From positions 20,968,593 to 21,032,592 of the forward strand of contig JACMZG010001914.1 in the NCBI GenBank assembly GCA_018340805.1: a stretch of 64,000 bases of DNA, given 5' to 3'. Position 1 is the first letter of the stretch. The number at the start of each line of letters is the position of its first letter. The DNA comes from Microvelia longipes (Eukaryota; Arthropoda; Insecta; Hemiptera; Veliidae). The notes beneath the pieces were generated by a model, which saw only the letters and a list, made by a program, of their open reading frames with translations, had not been told where the DNA came from and searched no databases. The position numbers and the translations under genes were made by a program. Of the stretch, positions 48,506-57,256 are shown in pieces.

Positions 48506-48943
48506 ATGTCGACCATTTACCATCTAAGTGACGGTAAAAAGGTATTAGTTTGTTTAGTTAAAGGTATAGCTTTTTTGAGATTAGAACATGGTAAAAGAAG
48601 TGTAAACATTCACATGTCCGATTTTGAGATGTTGAGATCCGCGAAAAATGAAATTGATAATTATTTTGTAAAACGTAGTAAAGAAGATGTACAACTTGAT
48701 CAAAAATTTGGTTTAATAAAAGTAAGATTGGTTAATCCTAAATTTCACGGACGTCAAGTAATTATTCGTCCAATTTGTTCGTATGAAGAAGATAAAATAT
48801 TTGTTGTTTTAAAAAAACCAGATTTGGATTTATTTTCGAGTTTATTCTTCGAGTTTAATCATATGTTAAATAGCCTTACACTCATGTCTCAGCAGCTGCC
48901 GCAAATACGAGATGGAACTCTAGTATGGCGAAGCGTGCCATAA
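48506..48943 (+). CDS. PC4/Sub1-like single-strand DNA-binding protein, C-end from terminal repeat
   Basis: An uninterrupted 145-codon frame starts at ATG 48506, about 80 bp after the preceding gene. Residues about 4-50 (HLSDGKKVLVCLVKG, a strand pair FLRLEHGKRSVNIHM, then SDFEMLRSAKNEIDNYF) follow the pattern of the PC4/Sub1 fold: four strands, a Lys/Arg-rich edge and a C-terminal helix. PC4 proteins bind single-stranded DNA in transcription and replication; in a virus-like element the role could be in DNA handling. A second strand-rich part (residues about 65-100) follows. From about 48826 the frame lies inside the right inverted repeat, so its last 39 residues are repeat-derived and a similar tail is encoded by the left repeat in reverse. 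It is the only intact frame in the element. The PC4 match is by eye and could be a chance resemblance. Confidence 0.45.
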   Translation: MSTIYHLSDGKKVLVCLVKGIAFLRLEHGKRSVNIHMSDFEMLRSAKNEIDNYFVKRSKEDVQLDQKFGLIKVRLVNPKFHGRQVIIRPICSYEEDKIFVVLKKPDLDLFSSLFFEFNHMLNSLTLMSQQLPQIRDGTLVWRSVP

Positions 48944-49558
48944 TTGGGTCCCTGGCGTGGCATGGCGTCCCGTAAACCCTCAGAGCGGTCCCTGGCGTGG
49001 CATAGCGGCCCGTAAACCGCAATATTCCATCTTTAAGGTCACTGGCGTGGCATAGCGTCCCGTAAAACCTATATGGCACTAAAGAGATGTAAGTGTAATT
49101 GTAAATACGTTAAAAAAATATAAAATAAAAAAATTAAAAATAAAAAATACAAAAAAAAATTAAAAAATATAAAAAAAATAAATATATATAGAGGCGATAT
49201 TTTTTTAAAGAGGATGTTCGCCATAGTACAGTGCGAGGACGGGGCACTGTACACCTTCCCGATGTGTCTCCACCTTGACGTGGTGGGAAGGCTTTTTACT
49301 AAGAGAGACATTTCATAATCTAGGGTGGTCTACTACATCACACCTAAAATCCTCCTGCTTCTACCTATATGGTGGGAACCAATTTTTTATGCAAAGCATA
49401 TTTAATGTTTCTGTTATTACACTATGCAAAGCAAAAGAGAGGGAGGGGGGGATACGACTACAACGAGATGGTTGAGGAGGAGGCGGTGGAGGAGGCGGTG
49501 GAGGTGGCGGTGGAGGAGGAGGAGGTGGCGGTGCCAGAATCGGACTTTTGCCCCTACT
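48826..49558 (-). repeat. Right terminal inverted repeat of the Polinton-like element
   Basis: Counterpart of 44591-45303. It carries the three GGTCCCTGGCGTGGCATAGC units (about 48945-49070, the last more diverged), an A-rich block, the GTACAGTGC...GCACTGTAC hairpin (49226-49252), and a GGAGGC/GGTGGC triplet tract (about 49467-49535) followed by the 14-bp end. Confidence 0.9.
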
Positions 49559-49564
49559 CATGTT

Positions 49565-50160
49565 TGTTCCAAAAATCCAAAACTTCACCTGAATTATCCG
49601 TTTCAGGTATTTTAAAAAGGAAGCAGTTTTTTAATAGGTATAAATTAGATAATCTAAGGTAGAAGTTGTTAATAAACATTTATATGACGTCATTGACTGT
49701 AATTGATTTAAAAAATTATTAAACACAAATTAGTGTTTTTATCGACGTACAATTTGACAAGCATGTACTTATGTATAAGACCAACAAATGTGTCAAGTTT
49801 CATTTTATTATCAGCATGAGTTTGAATTTATCTCATGACGAGTATTCATTTTCTAATGACCGGTATCCGTATTTGAACAAAAATTAAAAGTTTTAAAAGT
49901 ATTAATTTAAAGGATTTTTGGTATCTACCTTATCTACGGCTACCGTATCTACGTTTTGTTTTATCACTAATGTTGAGCAGCATCGAGCGAGGTCAGATGG
50001 GTGACCGGTAGGAATAAAATAGATTTCACTGTCTGATTTGAAGCGAAGGGAGTCCAAAAACGTACTGCGATATTAATCTGGGATTTCCATATTTTGAGGA
50101 CGAGCTTTTGATCGGATATGGTGAGGAAAATTTCCGAGGCCTCCGGAACCCGATATTTAT
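49565..50160 (+). repeat. 5S-like retroposon family, copy that hosts the Polinton
   Basis: Directly after the Polinton's right duplication: AAAATCCAAAACTTCACC, GAATTATCCGTTTCAGGTAT, ATGACGTCATTGACTGTAAT, TGTGTCAAGTTTCATTTTAT, a 5S-like block at 49976-50018 (GCATCGAGCGAGGTCAGATG, GGTGACCGGTAGGAATAAAA), then the GACGAGC segment and the GGAAAATTTCCGAGG end. Its expected 5' start is missing on this side. The left flank of the Polinton (44560-44590) has a weak match to the family start, so the Polinton may have inserted into this copy. Confidence 0.7.
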
Positions 50161-50497
50161 TTTATTTTCATTTTAATTGGAACTAGACAAAAGAAAAAAA
50201 ATAGACGAGTATTTTGCTAAGGAAAAGGTTTAAAATGAAGGATAAGTTGTTTTTTGTCTGTTGGGAAAAGTTTTTCTATGTAATCGGATTCGGTTTTACG
50301 CTTTTTACTACTTTTTGTTTTTTCTTCAGCTACTTCTGTTCAATTTTGGTACTATTTTTATTCAGTGAAACGAAACAGTTAAGCGTCTTAACTAAAGTCT
50401 GTTTTTTTAGTTTTTCTGTATAAATTGAAATCGACTCGATGTGGAGTAAGTTGGCTCCACGTGATAAAAATTTGCTAATCTTATATTACATGGCAAA

Positions 50498-50782
50498 ATG
50501 TCATATAATGAAAATAAAATAAACGAAGAAATATTGCAAAATAACAACCAATCACAAGCCCCTTTTCATTTTATCAAAAATTGTTGGCAGTTTTTTTTAT
50601 TGTTGATAATCTCTACTGTCATGCTAATAATATTAAACTGTTTATATTTTGCAGGTTTATCAGCAGAGCTGTACTATGTGAGGGATGGCATAGTTAATGA
50701 ATATGCCATGTCATTCATTGTGCCAGTACCTGCTTATTTACCTTACATAGAGTTCACCTGGCAAGCTGTTACTAGAACACCT
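50498..50782 (+). CDS. Exon of a RYK/Derailed-like receptor (start of WIF domain)
   Basis: Ninety-five codons from ATG 50498 run to CCT|GTAAGT, a strong splice donor at 50783. The last 42 residues (GLSAELYYVRDGIVNEYAMS, then FIVPVPAYLPYIEFTWQAV) match the beginning of the WIF domain of RYK/Derailed Wnt receptors, single-pass membrane proteins that bind Wnt outside the cell and carry a divergent kinase domain inside. Residues about 30-50 are strongly hydrophobic and could be a signal or anchor segment. Alternatively TTTTGCAG at 50647-50654 is a good splice acceptor; with it the exon would be 50655-50782 and the upstream codons would be intron. In known RYK proteins a short strand and a Gly-Leu come just before AELYYVR, which favours the acceptor model slightly. 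No later exon (rest of WIF, kinase) was found in the window. This is the only host-gene sequence I can support. Confidence 0.8.
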
Positions 50783-50854
50783 GTAAGTTTTAGATGCACG
50801 TAAAGTTATTTTGGGGATAGTTTTGAATATAAAAAACATTTTTTTAAATATTTT

Positions 50855-50990
50855 TTTTTATTTACAAAGTAGAGCAACATAATACTGACAACTTATAACT
50901 GGGTTCTCCTGACGGTCCAACCCACGGACCCTGGAGTAAGCTTATGAGTTGTTTTTATTATTTCGCTCTACTTTGTAAATAAAAAAATAA
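50855..50990. repeat. Foldback, about 22-bp outer arms plus inner pairing
   Basis: TTTATTTACAAAGTAGAGC and GCTCTACTTTGTAAATAAA face each other. Inside, AATACTGACAACTTATAAC pairs partly with GCTTATGAGTTGTTTTTATT. It lies just downstream of the splice donor of the RYK-like exon and beside the PLE remnant. Confidence 0.8.
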
Positions 50991-51011
50991 TAGTAAAAAT
51001 TAAAAAAAAAA

Positions 51012-51768
51012 CAGCTATGAGAAAGATATTAAGTACTCAAAAATCAAATAGAATTAATAATATAATTTCACTTCTTTTTTGACTCGATGATGCCAGTAAG
51101 TCATGATAGACTGGCAGGGAGGTATCTTCGTAAAAGGGGCAATCTTTCCCTTTTCAGGTTCAAGTTAAATTTTCCCACTGCTTCCTGACTCCTTAGGATC
51201 TCTAATTTCTCCAAGAAGTATTGCTTACACCCATTTCTAGCAAAAAGGAGGAATCCAACCTTATGTGGACCATTCTTATGACCTTCAGCATTAATATAGT
51301 CGTAGAAGCTGCTACCAGTATTCCATAAGTGCTCCAAAATACGGGTACTTATGCTCCTACCTGTCTGACTTAAGTAATCCGACTTACTAACACCGCATTG
51401 AACCATGTATACACCACTCTTATTAGGTACGGGGTCAACCCTACTCAAAAGTTTGCAAAGTGCGCTGCAACTACTAACGCTCACGTTAAAATGATTATTT
51501 TTTAAGATGGAAGCTACTCCCTGGGATAAGGATATGGAACGTCCAATATATGGAACATAACACCATTCCTTATCATCTAATGTCTTCTTTTCTCCCATAG
51601 ATTGTTTAATAATAAGACGCTGCCTCTTCTTTAAAAGCCCCTTCTACTGAGTCTCCTGAAGGTACCGCTCCCGCCTCCAACCAGTCTATCACGACTCACC
51701 GACATCGTCGAGTCAAAAAAAAAAGAGAATATTACTAATTCTATTTAATGTCTTTCTCATAGGTTTTT
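51012..51768 (-). mobile_element. Penelope-like element remnant with inverted ends
   Basis: The two ends, 51012-51128 and about 51655-51768, are reverse complements with substitutions. Shared words are CTATGAGAAAGA, TAGAATTA, GACTCGAYGATG and TCAYGACTYAC. The left end includes the last codons of the GIY-YIG frame, so the terminal part of the element was duplicated in inverted orientation on the other side. Penelope-like elements often carry such rearranged terminal repeats. It lies in the probable intron after the RYK-like exon. The reverse transcriptase part is absent. Confidence 0.7.
51101..51598 (-). CDS. GIY-YIG endonuclease domain of a Penelope-like retroelement (5'-truncated)
   Basis: 165 codons on the minus strand. 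The layout is the PLE linker (YVPYIGRSISL at 14-24) followed by a GIY-YIG fold: GVY at 62-64, YLS at 75-77 then QTGRS, R86, E89-H90, and the conserved Glu region FLEKLEILR. In PLEs this nuclease nicks target DNA so that the upstream reverse transcriptase can prime on it. Here the usual YIG is YLS, so the glycine of the second motif is lost, and similar frame upstream of the ATG (to about 51680) contains one stop; the Met is probably internal. The whole reverse transcriptase is missing. It is almost certainly non-functional on its own. Confidence 0.75.
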   Translation of the reverse strand: MGEKKTLDDKEWCYVPYIGRSISLSQGVASILKNNHFNVSVSSCSALCKLLSRVDPVPNKSGVYMVQCGVSKSDYLSQTGRSISTRILEHLWNTGSSFYDYINAEGHKNGPHKVGFLLFARNGCKQYFLEKLEILRSQEAVGKFNLNLKRERLPLLRRYLPASLS

Positions 51769-51879
51769 TCTTTTATTTATTTCTGGTAATTTCATTTGAT
51801 TTTTATCATTTATTTTACTGTTTTGTGACTTGTTTTTTTTTTTTAAATAAATTTTAACTATTTTTAATTTTTACTTATT

Positions 51880-51955
51880 TGTACAGGCACTGATAATGTC
51901 CTCATGTTAGGTTGAAAGCGCTTTGAATAAATTTATAGTTTTGTGGAGAGTCATT
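51880..51955 (+). repeat. PLE-type terminal motif
   Basis: GGCACTGATAATG, then GGTTGAAAGCGC, then TTTGTGGAGAG. The same order of words is found in the right arms of the foldbacks at 1 kb, 22 kb and 61 kb. Here the core is CTGATAA (51890-51896) instead of CTGANGA. It links the foldback family to the GIY-YIG remnant 120 bp away. Confidence 0.6.
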
Positions 51956-53047
51956 TTCCTTGGAGCATTTCATTAAATGTTGATAGTTAAAACTACGGGT
52001 TTAAATAGTACGACAACAAATGCACCTTTCAAAACACAATTCTTTTACTGAAATATCGTACTAAAAATACGATATAATAAGAAATATAATAATAATAATA
52101 AGAAATAATAAGACTGTTTAAAAATAAAATAAAAAATTTTAGTTTTTAATTTTTTAATTTAATTTTACTTATTTCCTTGTTATTTATTTTAATAATTAAT
52201 TACTGAAAGAATATTTGTCTATGAAGACAAAAAAAAACTTTGAACATTTTGCAAATCAACAAGATACGTTTGAATGACACTTCAGAGCAAAATTGCAAGT
52301 TTTCTAGACATGAATATACTATGTATAGTGTATAGTGTATAAATATAGTCATTTAAATTAGTTGAAATTTATTAATTTACGTCCCATCAAGTGTCTTTAT
52401 CATAAATTGCATAAATTGTTTATATAAAACTAAAAAATATTTTAAATTTAATTAAAGAAATAATGAGTTATTTCTCTTAGCATACAACCTTAAATAAAGA
52501 TATAAATATATTAAATAAATTGCACATATTTTTATCACTTTTAATACGAACATGTAACACTTAATAACTACTAAATTAACACTCTATAAAAAACATATAC
52601 ATATTAAAAGTTAACATATAAAAGAGTTAATATACTTTATGCAAAAAAGATAACTCATATTACAAAGATGTTTCAACTTTTCATGACTTTTTACTTTCCT
52701 CTCTGACTTTAATACACATAAATATATAATATAAATACATATAGAGCACACGTAAAGTAATATAAAGTATTACGTATACAAAACAGGGTAATATTAAAGT
52801 TATATCAAGCTACCAGAGTACAGTTTAAATTAGAAACTGTAAATCTCAACATATTTTTTCTTCCTTCTTTTCAACAAACCTCACTGCAGTAATTTTATTT
52901 GTGTGAATTTGTAATAAATCTTTAAAAAAATATGTATACCAGGAAATGTTAAATATTTAGCAAATCGTTCAAGAATGTTTCAAAAACGACGCAATAATAT
53001 ATTAATGTAAATAATATGAAGATAATTTAATAAGAATTTTTTACCAA
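51956..53047. other. AT-rich, no feature recognised
   Basis: Probably intronic if the RYK-like gene continues to the right. No exon with WIF or kinase features was found. Confidence 0.4.
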
Positions 53048-53125
53048 GAACCGAAGCTCAATGGCAGAGCGCTCGTACGCCACAGGGCATGGGTTTAAAT
53101 TCGACAGAGAGAATCTTACGTAAGT
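53048..53125 (+). repeat. tRNA-like sequence (pseudogene or SINE head)
   Basis: AGCTCAATGGCAGAGCGCTC resembles a tRNA D-arm (box A) and ATGGGTTTAAATTCGAC a T-arm (box B) at normal spacing. The acceptor stem does not pair convincingly, so a functional tRNA is not supported. Confidence 0.4.
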
Positions 53126-54164
53126 TTATCATCTCTCGTACAGTTATATCGGGAGATCTTGAATTTAAGGCCGGTCAATCAAGCGTTGGTTTTACGTGGT
53201 TTCTATTGGCTGTTACGCAATGCGGGGTTGGATTTCGTCCGTAATAAGTCTGGATCAATGTTTCCGTTGTCTCTAGCTCCTGTAAAGACAAATTTCTGCA
53301 GGCTGGTGAAGGATCGGAAAGATACTGAACCTTTGGAGCGAGTACTGTAAAAGTGGGTACCCGAATTTAGCGGTGTCTGTGGTCTCACGATTAGATAAGG
53401 AATGCTGTGTTCGGTTGGAACTGAAAGTTCCAACCAGAACTTACAGTGATTGGGGGAACTTTCAGCGATCAGAGTAGCTAGTGGAACTGGTCATAGATGG
53501 AGTATCGCAAAATCGCATAGGGAGGATAAAAAGTATCGAGGTCATCCCTCGATACCTGCAGTGTGTGCAAAAACTAGAGATTATAAGTAGAGTGGCATTC
53601 AAAAGAGTAGAAATGCTTAAATAAAGAAAGAAGAGTTAGGATATACTGCTTTGCATTGTTAAGAAGAAATTTTTACAATTCAAGTTTAAGATTTTTCTGA
53701 AAGCTAAGCTAAAGAAGGAAACTCTGTGGCTCCCGAGGATTGACGAGGAATATTACTAACATCTTGGCACCCGAGACTTTGCCGAAATATATTATACGAA
53801 ACTGGAATTTGCATTTTAAATAAAATCTAGTAGTATTCAAATAGTAAAAACAGATATTTATCATAAATATACTTTTATTTTTACATACATTCAATTTACG
53901 ATCATTTTTACAACTCTAAAAACAAAAGAGGTAAATAATTGTTGAAAATTGTCATTTAATACCTTCTACCTTAGATTATCCAATTATGACCAAAAATAAC
54001 CTTTGATTTATCTATTTTACTTGTTTGTAATTTAAATATCATCCTTACGTTAAACTGATCTTTTTATTAAAATTTTTATAAGTTCATTTGGACTATTTAA
54101 GACTTTTTAATACGGGACAATTCAATTTTTTCGGGGGTACAAATGAAAATATTGATTTTTGTAG
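53126..54164. other. No gene; small hairpins
   Basis: GGTTGGAACTGAAAGTTCCAACC (about 53413-53435) and GTATCGAGG...CCTCGATAC (about 53531-53555) are short hairpins in a less AT-rich patch. Open frames at 53159-53350 and 53203-53433 overlap on opposite strands and show no domain. Confidence 0.45.
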
Positions 54165-54375
54165 CAACTCTTTAGCAAAGTACACTGGGAGCTACGATTA
54201 CGACAGACACACTCATTTACCTACAAAAAACTGAAAACTTAGTAAAATCAATCAGAATTTCTAAAAAACGCCTGAAACGGATAATTCATGCAAAATCTTA
54301 GTCTTGAAATTTAAATATTTCAAAACACAATGTTGTCAATATAACTTACACAGTATATATGAGGACAATGAAAGC
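54165..54375 (-). repeat. 5S-like retroposon family, 5' part
   Basis: CACTGGGAGCTACGATTACG, ACACACTCATTTACC, the CGCCTGAAACGGATAATTC segment, and AACACAATGTTGTCAATATA give the family in reversed order. Confidence 0.7.
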
Positions 54376-56364
54376 GTCTTAAAGTTTATTTGCTATGAAA
54401 ATGTAATGTATTAATTTGTACTTAATTTTGATTGCATGATCTTGACCGACACTTTACTTAACTGTTACATATATTTCGTCTTAGTTATTCCTAAGTATTA
54501 AGACGAATATAATTAGATTGACAAAGCATAGTTAAAACCCAAGTTAAGATTTAGACAAAAGTTCTTTCAGAGGAGATCCAAAAGGAAACGTATTATAGAA
54601 TTGAAAATTGTTGGAATTCACTCAGCTACTTCCTTTCTTGTGATTTTGATATCGCATCTATTGTGTCTCATATTTCAATATGAAATCCTCGTAAATGCTT
54701 TAAGTTCATCCTTAACATATTTTACCCTTCTAACACACTTTTAAAAAACGAAAGTTCGGAGAAACTTTTGAAAATTATTATTTGGAATACATCTAAAGAA
54801 ATTCGAGGTAGATTATTATAATTTTAAGTCCTTTTCGTTCTTTTGTTGAGAGTGAAATTTTCAAGTTTAACAGAGTTGTTAAGTGAAGAGTTTGTTGAAA
54901 TTTGACAAAAAGAGAAAATCTTTATGAATTTGTAAATCATAACGGCAAAGTTGCTTTGTAATGTTAAACTCCCTTGATTAGAGTTTAATTTTAAGATTTA
55001 AATAAAGCTACCGAAAATTTCCCTATGTTATTAACTAAAAATTAATTTGTTAAACAATTACTAAAATTTAGAACATTTTACAATTCTACAAGTCTACTTT
55101 GGGCATATAACTTATTTCAATTTTACTATATTATAATCAGAAAACTGGAGTTTACCATGTCAATGGTGTGCTCTCTATAACGAGTAGAGCCTGAAACGAA
55201 TATTTATGATAAAACTAATAGTCTAAGAGCCAATCCTGAAAAAATGTAACTCATTTTGTACTACTTCAAACAAAATTTTTCAAAAAATATAAATTATGAA
55301 GAAAAAACACAGTCTGCCTATTCAGAGTTAAGCCCTTCATTTGATTGCGCATGTTCAAAATTTTATAAAATTGCACAAATTTTAGTTTTCTTGGAATGAG
55401 TGGTTCCTTGTGAGTCGTGTGCAAATATTTTGAGCAAGCGCATTCATATGAAAGGTTCTTCTCTGGATAGGCGGACTAGGCTTTTCCTTCTTAATTTAAG
55501 GTATATTTTCAGAAAAATATGGTTTAAAGTAGTACATAATGAGACATTTTTTAGGCCTGGCTCTTGAACTATTAGGTTTATGATTTTAAGAGTGAATACA
55601 ATACTTAGAAAAGGAAAAGTAAAAATTGTTCGTTTCAAAATTTTCTCTTCACTTCAAAAATCTTTTTTTATAAAATCAGAGGTACAGCAAATGTATATAC
55701 TGCAGAATATTTGCAAAGTTATTATTGTAGATACGTAACAATACCAATGTGGGTATTTGTAGAATTTATTATCACGATAAAACAAAGAAAATTGTTAGTA
55801 TTGCGAGACTGTAATAACCTAATTGTAATAACCTTCTTTTACAACAAATATAAAGCAAAAGATAAGATGTTGTGATTTATAAAGTCAGCATACTTACTTA
55901 GTTAAATAATATGCTTTTACTAAACTTAATTCCTTTCTATTATTATACAATCCTCTGTAATTAGTCTTAGTGGACTTATTTTATTGCCTTAGGTTACTTT
56001 ATTACTTTCATATTATTTATTTATGCATTCAATGGATAAATTTAAAGAGGCTATCAGTGTCTATATATGTATTTTGAATATTGTAGGCAATCAATCATTC
56101 AATTTTTCAATTTTTTCAATTTTTCAAAAAATAACCGTAAGTGATTTTACGAAATAATTCAAGCGACTAGTTACATCATAATATAATTATATGATTTAAC
56201 CTGTCTTTTTAGTTATTTTAGCAATGTTATAGAAAATCTAAATTTAGTTATTTATTGAAAATTAGTTAAATTAATAGCAAAAGAGTTCATTTCCTTTGAA
56301 AAATCCAGGAAAACACAGACAAAGTAGAGTAGTAGGAAGTAGACAATTGTTACTCTATTAAGTG
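54376..56364. other. No recognised gene
   Basis: AT-rich; the minus open frame at 55444-55638 has no domain. Confidence 0.4.
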
Positions 56365-56431
56365 ATACTCTATGAAGCATAAACTTCATGAAGTGCTAAA
56401 GTCTTCATGAAGTTTATGCTTCATAGAGTAT
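56365..56431. repeat. Perfect hairpin, 29-bp arms
   Basis: ATACTCTATGAAGCATAAAC plus TTCATGAAG pairs exactly with its complement at 56403-56431 across a 9-base loop. Confidence 0.9.
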
Positions 56432-57197
56432 TCACAGGAGGATTGGTAAGCAAGAAAGTAAGCATTCCAAAAGAATTTCGTTCGGCTTGCGGACATTTAT
56501 GCCGGATTTGTTTTATATCAGACAGAAATCACTTTTATTTTTATGCTTCCTTATAAACGTTTTTATTTTATTTACATTATATTTTTTATAATACTTTTCA
56601 CTTTTTAAAATGTTTAAGATGCTGTCTTCTTATTCTAAGGTTAAAAACCACAGCATTTTTCCCTTTTATTAATTTAATAAAACTCTCTGTACATTTTAGT
56701 AATCCCTAAGTTATAATTATTTAACAGTAAAAAGTAAAAACTCAATAAAATTTTGTTATAGTTATAAAATGTGTTTATTTTGACTGTAAAAAAGTTTGTG
56801 GATTTAATATTAACAAGTTTTTTTTTATGTGATTATATAATGGAAAAAATAATTTTAGGTTAATTACTGTTGTAAAATTTACGTATAAATGAAAAATAAA
56901 AAATACTTTTTATGGATTAAGTGAGAAAAATATGATTAATTTATTATTATTAACTTTTAACATTTTTACACTCCTGATTTTATAGCGAATTTCCTTTGGA
57001 AAAATGTTTAAGGTATTGGCACAGCGGAAGTCAGACCCAGGAGTGTTGCTAAAGTTAGTTTCAAAGGTCTCTTTCCACGAAAAAAAAACGTTCCGAAAAC
57101 TTAAGTTCGGAAGTAAAACTTTCAAAGTTAAAACTTAAAAAGAAATAGACAAGTTGTTGTTTATAAGTAACATAAACAATAATATTAACAATATATA

Positions 57198-57256
<59 letters not shown>

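Larger units (their letters stand above)
44585..49564 (+). mobile_element. Reduced Polinton/Maverick-type element with 6-bp target duplication
   Basis: The element spans 44591-49558 (4968 bp). It is flanked by perfect 6-bp direct repeats CATGTT at 44585-44590 and 49559-49564. It begins AGTAGGGGCAAAAG and ends CTTTTGCCCCTACT, inside inverted repeats of about 713 bp (44591-45303) and 733 bp (48826-49558). A 6-bp duplication, AG at the end and repeats of several hundred bases are hallmarks of Polintons/Mavericks. Inside are a broken minus-strand gene (45376-45837), a minisatellite (45905-46700), a plus-strand C2H2/virus-like gene with three frameshifts (46828-48428) and a PC4-like gene (48506-48943). 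A usual Polinton is 15-20 kb with a protein-primed polymerase and a retroviral-type integrase; neither is seen, so this is a deletion derivative or a distinct small element. Other integrase-using DNA elements could look similar. Confidence 0.85.

Noticed and set aside
53159..53433. Overlapping frames on opposite strands in a less AT-rich patch
   Set aside because: Neither frame has a domain; the patch contains hairpins and a tRNA-like start, so a decayed repeat is more likely.
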